The position numbers were made by a program, and so were the translations under genes. This document shows, in pieces, positions 11,329 to 21,901 of a DNA stretch of 64,000 nt. The stretch's first letter is position 1. Each line of letters opens with the position of its first letter. This DNA is from Diphasiastrum complanatum. Its lineage: Eukaryota > Streptophyta > Lycopodiopsida > Lycopodiales > Lycopodiaceae. The notes under the pieces were generated by a model that saw only the letters and a program-made list of their open reading frames with translations, did no database searches and was not told where the DNA came from. The stretch covers positions 23,866-87,865 of the forward strand of contig MU832090.1 in NCBI GenBank assembly GCA_029204225.1, written 5' to 3'.

Positions 11329-11945
11329 TGCGTTTAGATATCGAATCAACGCGCCTGACAAAAGATGGTTATTCTCCATTTGGACTGCGCGCGTCGAATT
11401 GCTATTGTAGGAACAATTTTTTTTTTGAAATTTTGGAAACTATTGGACCCCGTTATGCATGTTCAAAGCTTGATTTGGTAGACTCTTCATACTGTCCAAA
11501 ATTACGCATAATCTATCGAGTCAAGCTCTAATCATTCATATTCTGTCAAATATCAATTCAATGCGCGAGAATAGCACCTCTAGTTTTCTCATGTTGTATA
11601 TGCGCATTGATTAGCTATCGGGTGACATACTGGCTATCGGATCAACGTGCCTTTGGAGAAGACAATGATTTTTCACCTGGACTGTGCGCGTCGAATCACT
11701 ATTGTAAAAAAAAAAAAAATTGGAAAATTTTCAAAATTATTGGAGGGTATTTTGCATGATCGAATCTTGATTCGATAGACTCTTCATATTGTCCAAAGAT
11801 AAGGAGAATCTATTGAGTCAAGCTTTGATCATTCATTTTATTTTCCAATATCGGTTCAGCGTGCGAGAATAGCCTCTCTAGTTTTCACATGCAGTATATG
11901 CGCGTCGATTTTCTATTGGGTGAAATAATTGTCGTTGGAATTTTC
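11329..11945. repeat. Diverged tandem duplication, ~305-bp unit
   Basis: Copy 1 (about 11329-11635) and copy 2 (about 11636-11945) match along their length. Shared landmarks are ATCGRATCAACGYGCCT, GGACTGYGCGCGTCGAAT, TAGACTCTTCATA and GTATATGCGC. Both have a poly(A)/poly(T) tract at the same place. Short relatives of the ATCGGATCAACGCGC motif recur at 14060-14210. No coding potential is visible. Confidence 0.7.
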
Positions 11946-12228
11946 CGAAATTATAATGAATGGATATAAAAAAAGTCAAATATTTATAGCTTAACCTTGT
12001 CAATTTCAACAGTAAATTGTAGATGTGACCATACTTTTGTAGCTTTAATTGTAGATGTGACCATACTTTAGTTAAAATTAATTTTGGTTTATTCGATATC
12101 GACTAATCATTTTGATGATAGATGGATATTTAGTTTGATTTGATTGACAAGCCTCGGAGTATTCATCATCGTAATCTGGACCTCGAACATTCAACCCACC
12201 ATGTTTGCAATCATTTCGGATTTTCTCT
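11946..12228. other. AT-rich spacer
   Basis: A short internal repeat (TAGATGTGACCATACTTT, twice near 12018 and 12050) is present. Otherwise I see nothing in it; it leads into the TATA box at 12229. Confidence 0.4.
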
Positions 12229-12236
12229 ATATATAC
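12229..12236 (+). promoter_or_regulatory. TATA box upstream of the H3-tail-like ORF
   Basis: TATATATA within CTCTATATATACTGATGG. The next good ATG is at 12468, which would give a 5' UTR of roughly 200 nt. The pairing with that ORF is inferred from distance only. Confidence 0.35.
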
Positions 12237-12467
12237 TGATGGACGACGCTGAAATTTTTTTGTTTAAAGTTCTTACAGTTCTCTACATCCATGCAATAGT
12301 GATTTAGCGTGTTCGAAACAAACTTCCTACGATCCGCTACTACTCGCACGTGCCCATCCGCTACCAGCTATCGGTTTGGTTGAGCTTAGTAATCAGTTCG
12401 ACGTGCTCGACCTGACTTCTGATCCTGGGTTCTCCTTCTTCGCGCGCTGATCCGCTATTCGACACTA

Positions 12468-12671
12468 ATGACGCAGACCAAACAAACAGCACGAGACCAC
12501 CCTGGTGGAATACCAATCTCAGGAGCTGGTCAGGGAAATCCACCACCACCACCTCGTCCACAAGAACCTCCTCCTAGGCCAAGGGGCAGAACAAAAGACC
12601 CACCCTGGCTCAAGGATATTCGGAAGCTACAAAAGACAAATAAAATTGGCATAGATGGCAAATTGGCATGA
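12468..12671 (+). pseudogene. 5' exon fragment with a histone H3 tail-like N-terminus
   Basis: The ORF begins MTQTKQTARDHPGGIPIS and continues into a proline-rich stretch (NPPPPPRPQEPPPRPRGRTK) and WLKDIRKLQK. Residues T3-K4-Q5-T6-A7-R8 and G12-G13 fall exactly in the register of the histone H3 N-terminal tail, but K9 is replaced by D and the remainder of the tail and the histone fold are absent, so it is not a histone. The ORF runs into a copia leader at about 12640, so only the first part of the real exon survives. The gene could be part of another transposon; no downstream domain is available to tell. Confidence 0.5.
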
Positions 12672-13615
12672 TGCAATCTTGAGCTAGATAGGCACATGAA
12701 TAAGGTTTTGACACTTGTAAGAAAGTAATTTGATGTGTAATAGAGTCAAAAGTCGGTTTTGACCAAGGGGTGCAATCTTAGGAGAAAGCAAAAGTTCATG
12801 ATATGGTATGTTTCAATCTTAGGAAAGTGCAAAAGTTCATGATATTGTAGGCTGATCATGTGTTGATCAAGTGTCATCAATTCTACGTGTTGGATTGGCT
12901 AGTTTTGTGCAACAAGGGGATTTGAGAGGTTCCATATCTTTGTGAGTTCTTCTTGGAGTCATTTGTTGAATTTCAAGAGAGTGCTAAGTGCATTGGTATA
13001 GGTTGAAAGAGAAGATCATATCATTTCAACATGGCTACAAATGGAGGCTTTATGTTGGAGAGCAATGATAGGCTTACCTCAAACAACTATTCAACTTGGA
13101 AGGTGAGAATGGAGTCTCTCCTTGAGATGAATGAGTTGATGGACATTGTTGCAGGTGTGGATGAGATACATTTGGAACCTCAAGAACAATTTAGGTATGA
13201 TAGGAGGCCAAAGAAAGCCCTTCATGTGATCAAAATGAATGTGACAAATGAACTTCTCAAGGAAGTTGGTAAGTGTCCTTTATCTAGTGAGGCTTGGGGA
13301 GCTTTAAAGAAGGTTTATGAGTCCAGTCCACATCAAGGGTTATGACCGTTAGGAGGAAAATCTTTCAAATTTTATAAAAGATGGATGAAAGTGCTCATGT
13401 TTTTGTTTTGAGGGTTAAATAATTCAATAATAAGCTACCATGTATTGATGAAAGCATTAAGGAGCCTTATAACTTGTTCAAGTAGTTCTTAATGGCTTGT
13501 TGGATGATCATCCTAATCTTGTGTAATTTTTTTCTATTCAAAAGACATTGCCAAGTATGGAAGACTTGCAAAAAATCTTGGTGAATGAGGAGTCTAGGCT
13601 TCTACCAAGAGGATG
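12640..13615 (+). mobile_element. Copia leader and gag fragment (E1-like)
   Basis: The gag start MATNGGFMLESNDRLTSNNY at 13031 and the following residues are near-identical to E1 gag. About 390 nt upstream resemble the E1 leader, with an internal repeat (CAATCTTAGGA...GCAAAAGTTCATGATAT, twice). The gag frame breaks at 13345 and again several times before 13615, where a different repeat begins. Zinc knuckle, pol and LTRs are absent. Confidence 0.8.
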
Positions 13616-13639
13616 TTAGAGTTTGTCGGCAGCGGAGAG

Positions 13640-13837
13640 TGGTCTGGTAGATGATGTGGCGCATTGTGTGCACCTGTGGCCCGAGCGTGGGATCCGATCC
13701 CCACCACCTAGCCATTCGCCATCTCTTCTCTTTGACCCCAAAAGGGGGGTGGTACCAGGAGACAAGGGTATTGTGTCTACGATGAGCTTATATGTGAGTG
13801 ATGTTTTAGTCTCCATTTACTTATGGGACAAATGCAC
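13640..13837. repeat. LTR scrap of the B family
   Basis: About 190 bp are shared with 53247-53440, including ATGATGTGGCRCATTGTGTG, ATCCCCACCACCTAGCCA and GATGAGCTTATATGTGRGTG. At 53 kb the same sequence begins directly beside a decayed primer-binding site of copia B, so this is a piece of that LTR. It is cut at both ends. Confidence 0.6.
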
Positions 13838-14301
13838 TCTTTTTTGTGCCTTTTATGAAAGCAGACTACTATGTGTAGCTTGCATCCTCCAACACCCTCA
13901 CTCAAGCGAGCATAGGGTGAAGGATACCTCTACTCACTCGTACAATAGTGCAAGCCAATCAAAAAAGTGTTTGGCATTGCATACGGTATACCAACCACTG
14001 TTGACAGAATCAACCTACTGGGAGGACTGCAAAATCCAAATTTTAACATTATGAGATATTGGATCAACGCGCAGGATGTTATAATTAAATCTACAATGGA
14101 AACAAGCACGCATCGAACCGATATCCAAAAAATATTATTTGAATATCGGATCAGTGCGCATGTTATAAAAAGAAATCGAACAATAATACAAGGGCGCGTT
14201 GAACCGATATTGATAAATTTCTACCTCTGCATCAACAATTTTTAGCTTCTTATATGCTTTTGCATTTGGTACTGGAAATAGTTCCAATTTTTTTTGAATA
14301 T
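13838..14301. repeat. Spacer with imperfect repeats
   Basis: Three related motifs of the form GATATYGGATCARYGCGCA or its complement lie at about 14050-14210, similar to the motif in the 11.3-11.9 kb duplication. A 92-codon open stretch at 13967 shows no family signature and is probably fortuitous. Confidence 0.4.
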
Positions 14302-14883
14302 TGATAAATAAGATAGTTTTTAGGACAATAATGATTGTACTTAACAATCATAGAGAGTTATTGATTGCTAAATCAATGGATCTATCAAGTTCTACACATT
14401 AGATCTTGATCTAGATTCACTACACATGGATTTAAGCAAGAGCAATGGATCAACACATCATAATTTGTGAGAGTGGCCTCACACGTGTGGAGTACTGTCC
14501 ACAGTACGGCCTGCATTTAAAACAACAAGTACAATAGTTCTAGATAGCATTCACTCATAGAAATCACAAGACAAATGACTAGAAATCTCACAAAAGTGTA
14601 GCATGCAAAAGTCTCATCAGTCTTCTTAGCAAAATGATGATCCTCTTATGGATCAAGTACATCCACAAGTTTGGTATAGTCCATCAGGTCTTCACACGTG
14701 TGAAGAGTGCCACACACTCAGATCTATCCATTTGATCCATCCTTGATATATACAAGTATGAAAAGTACATCCTTTCACACATGGGAACAGGCTCCACATG
14801 TGTGAAAGTAGATCATCAACATAATTCTAATGTTTGATCAACATTTACAATAACCAATGTCAACTGAGAAGTGACAATTTTCA
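14302..14883 (-). repeat. 3' LTR of element D (left)
   Basis: 582 bp, TGATAAAT...ATTTTCA on the plus strand. It contains two palindromic CACACGTGTG boxes (14479-14490 and 14691-14704). The ends match the right LTR closely, but about 14620-14745 has no counterpart there. Confidence 0.85.
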
Positions 14884-16376
14884 ATGCTCCTCCTCACTTC
14901 TAACTTGGCAAATCTAATGTACATCTATCTAAAATTCCAAGAGCATATCTTAACTTAAAAAAAGGATCTTTGGACAATGGCTTGGTTAAGATATCAGCTA
15001 TGCATTCGGATGATGGTACATGATGTAGTTGCACCTCCTTGGATTGTACCTTCTCCCTCACAAAGTGGTGAGCTATCTCAATATGCTTTGTTTTAGCATG
15101 GAAGATAGGATTTGAGGCAATTTGTTGAGAAGCTTGATTGTCACAAAATATGTAAGGGATCTCCTCAGCCTCTAGCACATGTAGTTCCATCAAGAGTCTT
15201 CTTAGAAGTCAATGCCTTGTACTCGGCTTCACAAGAAGATAGTGAGATTGTATCTTGCTTTTTGGAAAGCCAAGATATTACTCCTCCACAAAGAAATGTT
15301 GCAAATGCAATAATGGACTTCCTATCCATCTTGTCACCTACAAAATCTGAATCCGAGTAGGCTCTCAAGTGCAAGTTAGATCCTTCATAAAGTATGCCGA
15401 AAAATCTAGTACTAGAAACATATCTAAGTACTCTTTTGGCACTTTTTCAATGATGAACTAAAGGAGCTTGCATACTTTGACTCAACTTGCTTACACAAAA
15501 ACTTAAGTTAGGTCTAGTGATGGTTAAATAGATTAGAGAGCCTATAAGCTTCCTAAAGAGGGTGATGTCCTCAAAGGATACTTCATCACCTTCATTAGTT
15601 GCTTTCACAACATGCTCCATAGGGGTGTCAATCCCCTTACAATATTTCATACCAAATCTTTCAAGAATGGAAGTAGCATACTTAGATTGACTTATGAAAG
15701 TACAATTGCTACTTCTAGACACTTCTATCCCAAGTATAAGCTTTTGAAAGCCTAGATCTACCATCTTGAACTTACTAGATAAATCAACTTTTACTTTGCT
15801 TATGCCTTCATCATCATTTCCTGTCAAAATGATGTCATCAACATAAAGTACCAAAATGATAATCATTCCTTCATTACATTTAAAATATAAAGAAGGTTCA
15901 TAAGCACTTAGTACAAAGCCAAGAGAATAGAGAAAATCATGCAACCTAGAGTACCAAGCTCTAGGTGCTTGCTTCAAGCCATATAGGCTCTTCCTTAAGT
16001 AGCACACCTTTTGCTCCTCACCAACCTTGATGAAGCCCTTAGGTTGTATCATGTAGATTTTCTCTTCTATGAAGCCATTCAAGAATGCATTTGTCACATC
16101 CATTTGGTAGAGATCCCACTTGAACAAAGTAGCAATGCAAATGATTAGTCTAATAGTTACAAGCTTAGCTACAAGTGCAAATGTCTCTTCATAATCCAAT
16201 ACTTTTATTTGAAGAAATCCCTTAGCAACAAGCCTAGATTTGTACTTACTAATAGATCCATCTTGATTGTACTTTATTCTATAAATCCACATACATGCAA
16301 GTGGTTTCTTCCCTCTTGGAAGATTTACAAGATTCCAAGTATGATTTTCTTCTAATGCATCATACTCTACTTGCAT
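14884..16376 (-). pseudogene. Element D: RT and RNase H
   Basis: The block 16376-15447 is an open RT frame of 309 codons (VNLPRGKKPLACMWIYRI, KSRLVAKGFLQ, MDVTNAFLNGFIEEKIYM, SLYGLKQAPRAWYSRLH, LYVDDIILTGND), with the active-site YVDD intact. After a frameshift near 15450, RNase H follows in two pieces: 15374-15165 (YSDSDFVGDKMDRKS, LSSCEAEYKAL) and 15193-14900 (DNQASQQIASNPIFHAKTKH, ADILTKPL). The order and spacing equal those of E1-E3. At least two frame changes prevent a single product. Confidence 0.88.
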
Positions 16377-16427
16377 TGCATCTCTCCAAACTTTAGATTT
16401 ATATGCTTCTTCAAAAGATGATTGTTC

Positions 16428-17701
16428 TTAAAGCAATGTAGCTAAGAAAGAGTAAGAGGTAGAAGATTTAGAGTCTTTCTTTTGCTTTCCCTTGTCCAGA
16501 TAGGTGAGCCTTGAGGGCTCGGCCTTGTTTCTTGATGATCTTCTCGGCCCCCTTTGACTCAGATTCTTGTCTCCATCCTCGGGTTTGTCAAGATCCTCCT
16601 CGGGTTTGTCAAGATCTTGAATGCACAATGGGTTAGATCCATTATACTCTTAGAGAATTGTGACTCATCAAAAAGTACATCCTTGCTTACGTTTACTTTC
16701 TTGTATATAGGAACATATATCCTATAGCCCTTGCTATTTTCTCCATAGCCAACAAAAATCCCTTTGAAGGAGGTAGCATCTTCCTTCCTTCTTGTCTCCA
16801 AAGGGATGTGGACATAACAAATACATCCAAAGATCTTAAAATCTCTTACATTGGGTTTCTTACCAAACAAAGCTTGATAAGGTGAGATCCCATCTATAGC
16901 ACTACTAGGAAGTCTATTACACAACTAATTAGCACATGTTATAGCTTCTCCATAAAATGAGATGGGAAGTGATGCATCAAATCTTAAAGACTTTGCACAC
17001 TCACATAGACTCCTATTTTTCCTCTCGGCCATCCCATTTTGTTGAGGGGTGTAGGAACAAGTGTATTGCAATTTAATGCCATTGATCTCACAAAAGTCTC
17101 TCATTTTATTGGAGGTGTACTCTCCTCCACTATCACATCTTAGTGCTTTGATGGAAGTACTAAGTTGCTTATCTACCTTAATGAAAGCTTCATAAACAAG
17201 ACTTTTCTCTGATAGTAATTCAATCCATGTGAATCTAGTACAATCATCTATAAAAATTACATACATCAAAGCACCTCCATTACCTGCATGTGAAAAACTA
17301 TGTACATCAGAATGTATGAGATCCAAGGGAGAGGTAGATCTTGATGAAGATCTCTTGTAAGAATATTTGTGTGACTTTGCAAGGCCACATGCCTCACACA
17401 TCTTTCCACACTTCTCGAAGGCTCTTGGTAGGCCGAGAGCTAGTTCCTTGCTTTCCATTGACTCCATAGATTGAAGATTAGGATGGCCTAATCTCTTATG
17501 CCATAGCTCCACTTGAGATAGTTCCTCCCTAGCCAAGTTCACACTTTCATTTGCAACATTAGCATCCAACTTAAATAGTCTACCTAGGCACTTATCATTT
17601 TTCAAGATGGAACAAATTCCATTCTTGAAGTGTACATCTAGTCCATTGTCCATTAACTGTCCCACACTAAGCAAGTTTCTTGAAATGGTAGAAAAATACA
17701 A
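16428..17701 (-). pseudogene. Element D: integrase
   Basis: The minus strand encodes GAG-pre-integrase (LWHKRLGHPNLQSMES), the zinc-binding HHCC region, the catalytic core (IHSDVHSFSHAGNGG, FIDDCTRFTWIELL, CDSGGEYTSNKMRD, CSYTPQQNGMAERKNRSLCE; D-D-E residues present) and the post-core linker (FVGYGENSKGYRIYVPIYKK, 16924-16559). A stop and frame change at 16924 and another near 16560 interrupt it. LTNPRR... direct repeats (two copies of ctcgggtttgtcaagatc at 16570-16610) lie in the linker. Confidence 0.85.
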
Positions 17702-17763
17702 AACATTATCTAGATCTATCCTTTTAGATGTGTCTAAGCAAAGAGGAATAGATCCTATGCCAT

Positions 17764-18788
17764 CTATCTTGCATGCTTGATCACTAGCAGTGTATATTGA
17801 CTTCTTAGAGTCATTACAAGATAGAAGAGTGGATAATGCTTGTTAAAAGACACGTGAGAACTAGCCCCACTATCTATCCACCATGTGTCTTTACTTGAAG
17901 TTGGCGTAGATCCAACCATCAAGGATGTATTGAATCCATCCTCATCTTCTTCCTCTTGAGCAATGTTCCCTTGATCTCCATTTGCTTGTTGATTCTTCTT
18001 CAAGTAGCATTCCGAGGCAAAGTGTCCTTTCTTTCCACAAAAAAAACACTTGAGCTTTGCCTTGTTCTTCACCTTGCCTTTGGAAGTAGATCCTCCATTC
18101 TTCATCTCGGCCTCCTTGTCTTGATTCTTCTTGAATGGATGTTGCTTCTTCTTGCTTTTGGATGTAAAGTTTGCTTTCTCCTCTCCTCCATTAAGTGACA
18201 TGCCATCCATTCTTGTCTTGATTTGTAGAAGCCTACTCTCCTTGGCCACAAGAACTTTGTGCAACTTTTCAATGGATGGAAGAGTTTCTTGAATAGAAAA
18301 CAATTGGATTAAGTTGGTGAACTCATCACCTAGGCCATTTAAGATTATTTGTACTAGCTCTTGATCTTGGATCTTCTCTCCTATTGCACTTAATTCCTTG
18401 TTAAGAGATTCGATCCTAAGGACATACTCTTGTCCACTCTCTCCACTTCCTTTCATGCTTTGGAAAACTTGATTTCTTAGCATGAGTATTCTTGAAGTAT
18501 TATTGGATTCATAGATGCTCTTTAATGAATCCCCAGCCTCTTTGGATGAGGTACAAGAAGACACCTCTTTCAAGAGGTCATTGCATACATTTAACTTTAT
18601 GCAATGTAGAGCTAATCTTGCTCTCTTCTTGTATTTGGCTTGTTCTTGGGGAGTTTGAGGCTCTTCCTCAACCCCTTGAACTATGTCAAATAGATCATGG
18701 ATCACTAGGAGTGATTCCATTCTCACTTTCAATTTGTGGAAGTGAGTCTCTCACTTGATTCCATCAAATATCCACCTATGGATGACAT
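17764..18788 (-). pseudogene. Element D: gag and protease
   Basis: The likely start is ATG 18786-18788 (MSSIGGYLMESSERLTSTN). About 11 nt are missing immediately after this, where relatives read YSTW, which shifts the frame; the remainder is open from 18732 (KVRMESLLVIHDLFDIV) to 17764. It carries the zinc knuckle CFFCGKKGHFASEC and the protease motif WWIDSGASSHVSF. The frame is lost just after the protease near 17800. Confidence 0.85.
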
Positions 18789-18975
18789 TGTGGAATAAAT
18801 TCTTTTCTTAAAATCACAAAGATTTTTGAATTTTAAAAGATCTAGCCTCCAAGTCATTTTTATCCAAATGAATTCAAGCTATCAGTCTAGATGAACTCGC
18901 CCTCACTAGTATTGGCCAAAAACAAATTTTGTCAATGATCTCTACAAGATTTGTGATTCAATGATCACTCTCTTA

Positions 18976-18987
18976 TCTTTGATACCA
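18976..18987 (-). other. Primer-binding site of element D
   Basis: On the minus strand the bases directly after the 5' LTR read TGGTATCAAAGA. This matches the initiator-tRNA(Met)-type site TGGTATCAGAGC in its first eight positions, with decay afterwards. Confidence 0.7.
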
Positions 18988-19550
18988 TGATAAATTCTAT
19001 AGTTTTTAGGACAATAATGATTGTACTTAACAATTATAGAGAGTTATTGGTTGCCTAATCAATGGATCTATCAAGTTCTACACATTAGATCTTGATCGAT
19101 ATTCACTACACATGGATTTAAGCAAGAGCAATGGATCAACACATCACAAATTTGTGAGAGCGGCCTCACACGTGTGGAATATTATCCACAATACGGCCTG
19201 CACCTAAAACAACAAGTACAATAGTCCTAGATAGCATTCACTCATAGAAATCACAAGACAAATGACTAGAAATCTCAAAAAATGTAGAATGCAAAAGTCT
19301 CATCAATCTGCATATGCAAGGAAAAGCTAATTTCTAGGTGACTACTCAACTTGACTAGAAAACTAGTCATATCATGTTCACAGTAAACTAGATTGATACA
19401 AAATCAATTTAGATATATACAAGTATGAAAAACACATCCTTTCACACGTGGAAACAGGCTCCACACGTGTGAAATCAGATCATCAACATTATTCTAGTCT
19501 TTGATCAACAGTTACAATAACCAATGTTAAGTGAGAAGTGACAATTTTCA
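18988..19550 (-). repeat. 5' LTR of element D (right)
   Basis: 563 bp, TGATAAATTC...ATTTTCA on the plus strand. A TATA-like TATATATC (minus strand) is at about 19412-19420. CACACGTGTG boxes lie at 19166-19177 and 19461-19474. The block at about 19302-19407 is unrelated to the corresponding part of the left LTR. Confidence 0.85.
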
Positions 19551-20640
19551 ATAGATATGGCTCTTGGCAATTTTTTTTGTGTGTGTAATAGAGTTCATCT
19601 TTAAACAAACTGGATTACACACACCCTCATCATTGATGTATAAGGACAACACATATAAGCTCCAATGATCACTGCAATTAGAAAACAATAAATTTACGAG
19701 AATCAATGTGAGAACAAAATTTATATGAAAAATTCAACATAATTATATATGAGAAAAAGACACTTACTTTGTTATGTATGGCAGCACAAGAATTGGAGTC
19801 CCCAGTCTGACGTATTGGAGCAAATCATCATGCAGACTTTTAAAATCAGAGAAATCAAATGCATCCATGAATTGAAGGGGAAACAATGCTACATCTATAA
19901 ACAATGGGGTCTGAAAAAACTACATCCAGTACTGAATAGCCCCACCTAGATTATCACCTAGCATTTTATTTCTACTTTCTAATTCACCTATATCTAAACT
20001 AAAAAGGGAGAGACCAGCATTGGTCTTTGGCATCCTAAAACTGTATCGAGTACCTAAAGCTTTAAGAAACGTGTCTAACAATTGGTCATACTGTACATAT
20101 TGAGGAGTATTCCAACGACAAGTGCAGGGGGTAACGAAAGTAATATAGATAAACCAGAAAAAGAATTGTCATTCAAAATTAATTCTACCTTTACATTAAC
20201 AAAATCATCTAAATCAGTTCCCAGAACAGGTAGAGGGGAACTAATATTTATGGAGGTAGGAGGAGGAGATTTAGGAGGAGGAGATTTATTAGGAGAGGAA
20301 GATTTAGGAGGATAAGGTAAAGATGGAGTTCTGGGAGAAGGAGAAGGAGACTTAATAGGAGAACAATTGGGACGAGAATGCCTAGAAGAAAGAATCTCAT
20401 CCAGAGGAGATGGCTTGGAAAAATCCCTCGTTTTATTTGGAGGGTCAAGAGACCTCCTCTTTTTTGAAACACTTCCACTTTGTATACGAATAACAAGCTG
20501 GGATGGTTGAGATTGCTTTCGTTTTCTCCTCTATGAATCTTGTTTTGGAGGAGAGGAGGGAGCAGATCTAAAGTATTATGCAAAATTGTCATATGCATCC
20601 CAAATCCTAAACACAATGTTGAAATCCTTGGGCATAATGG
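19551..20640 (-). pseudogene. Ulp1-like (C48) cysteine protease relic
   Basis: On the minus strand a proline/serine-rich segment (PNCSPIKSPSPSPRTPSL, 20.2-20.4 kb) leads, after a frameshift near 20100, to YDQLLDTFLKALGTRYSF, LGDNLGGAIQYWM (then TAG) and LQYVRLGTPILVLPYI. An intron with donor AAA|GTAAGTG (19768) and acceptor CTAATTGCAG (19672) joins this to the next exon and creates TNDHWSLYVLSLYINDEG and CLKMNSI. This is the His block of Ulp1/SENP proteases. The expected catalytic Asp (usual MDS) is Asn here. The Gln and Cys blocks are missing because copia D interrupts the gene at 19550. In plants, Ulp1-like domains are often carried by MULE or CACTA transposons; which applies here is unknown. 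Confidence 0.65.
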
Positions 20641-20834
20641 TCACCATCTTGGCATAGATAGCTCCAACAACAGTATCTAAAAAAAAAATTCACCTAGAAA
20701 TCCTCATATGTAGTGTGCAGCGCCTCCATTGCCGTTACCGTCCATCTCACATCTATAGATGACTTCTTGTAACCTGTCTGATGGATCTCTGTATGTGAGC
20801 TTTCAAAATCACAACTCTACACAAGAATATTGAC
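20641..20834. other. Short spacer
   Basis: This stretch lies between the Ulp1-like relic and the truncated LTR of element F. I see nothing recognisable in it; it may be upstream sequence of the protease relic. Confidence 0.3.
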
Positions 20835-20971
20835 ATAAAAACTTTATGAGACCCCTAAGACTAAGATGAACTATTGTACACATGTGGGAACATGCTCCAC
20901 ACATGTGAAATGTACTCACAAATATAAAAAACATGAAATTGTCAAGCTAGATTTTTGCCAATTCTTCACAC
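20835..20971 (-). repeat. Truncated 3' LTR of copia element F (family Y)
   Basis: On the minus strand the sequence begins TGTGAAGAATTGGCAAAAATC and matches the first ~135 nt of solo LTR Y at 33132 (TGTGAGAAATTGGCAAAAATC), including the paired CACATGTG/CACATGTGG boxes. Similarity ends at about 20835, so the LTR is cut. A polypurine tract (TTTTTGAGGAG on the minus strand) lies immediately inside it at 20972. Confidence 0.75.
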
Positions 20972-21901
20972 TCCTCAAAAAGATAGCTTGGATAGGTACT
21001 AGACCATTTGAGAAGTTTGTGAAACTTTTTGAGTGGACCCTTTTGTATGTATATGAAGTAGAAAACCAGCAAAAGGATCCATCATAGCAGCACCTCATCA
21101 AATCCATGATAAAATCTCTTTGGTAGAAATCTCTTGCCAATATCTTTGAAGAGTACTCCACCAATATGCCACTATGACCATGTGCTTCCTCCATGCTTGA
21201 TGACGGCATTTGATTTGAAAGCTCTACTTGCATGATGGCTGCACCATAAATAGAGAAAGTCGAGGCTTCCAAGCCTCATGAAGATCATAGAGATCAAGAT
21301 CATAAGATGAGCAAAAGTGTAGATCTTCAAGATTAAGCATACTAGCTTGACTAGTCCAAATCCTATGAAATTTATCCATGATGAATCTAATCTTGAAATC
21401 AAATGCAATCTTGATCTTCTTGAGGCTAAATACTTGCTCAAGGATAAAGGTGTCCTCTTTGGATGTTTCACCTAATCTCAAGAGAAGTTTACAAAATGCC
21501 TCAAGGCATATAAAAACATGATTTTTCAAACTATGAGTATCAAACTCAATCTTGCTCTTACAAACTCGAAGAGCATGATTTTGACAATGAAATCTCTTGC
21601 TTTAAAAGAACTTCGGATACATATCTAAGCCTTTAATGACAAGAAATATGTCCATATAATAGGCATCATACAAAACTAGTATTGCCTCCCTTGAACTTTG
21701 AGATGTAAAACTTTCAATAAAGCAAGATAGTGCATCAAGAAATGGAAGAGAAGCATAAGTGAGAATGTTAAAGTGAATACCACCTAAAAATTGCCTCTCT
21801 TTACCATAAAATATGAGCCATAAGGACTTGGATATCCATCTTGAAGATCCCCTTGAAGTCACATGTTGATGAGGCTCCTCCTTGAACCTCGACCCCTTCA
21901 C
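20972..21901 (-). pseudogene. Unrecognised coding segment replacing RT in copia F
   Basis: The minus strand is open in one frame from at least 21901 to 21224 with a single TAA (21602-21604): about 225 codons including LWLIFYGKERQFLGGIHFN, SREAILVLYDAYYMDIFLV, RFHCQNHALRVCKSKIEFD, KNHVFICLEAFCKLLLRLG and FIMDKFHRIWTSQASMLN. A second frame continues (IYGAAIMQVELSNQMPSSS, 21272-20980) up to the polypurine tract. None of the RT or RNase H motifs seen in D or E1-E3 occurs. I do not recognise the protein. Because it lies between the integrase linker and the polypurine tract/LTR, it is inside element F, and may be captured host sequence. Confidence 0.45.

Larger units (their letters stand above)
14302..19550 (-). 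mobile_element. Degenerate Ty1/copia element D
   Basis: The two LTRs (14302-14883 and 18988-19550) bound an internal region that reads on the minus strand as gag, protease, integrase, RT and RNase H. Both LTRs have TG...CA ends. The primer-binding site is at 18976-18987 and a purine-rich tract lies at about 14884-14900. The five bases flanking the ends (aatat at left, ataga at right) do not match, so no target-site duplication is visible. The LTRs share their outer parts but differ completely in a central block. The element lies in the Ulp1-like protease relic. Confidence 0.9.

Noticed and set aside
12361-12561. Minus-strand ORF opposite the H3-tail-like ORF
   Set aside because: It is the antisense shadow of the proline-rich stretch; the plus-strand ORF has the better start context and an upstream TATA box.
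13967-14245. Plus-strand open stretch starting MFGIAYGIPTTVDR
   Set aside because: It runs through the imperfect GATATCGGATCA repeats, has no family signature, and ends before the LTR of D.
20248-20616. Leucine-rich open frame resembling membrane segments
   Set aside because: It is a frame shadow of the Pro/Ser-rich frame of the Ulp1-like relic, caused by CCT/CTC repeats.
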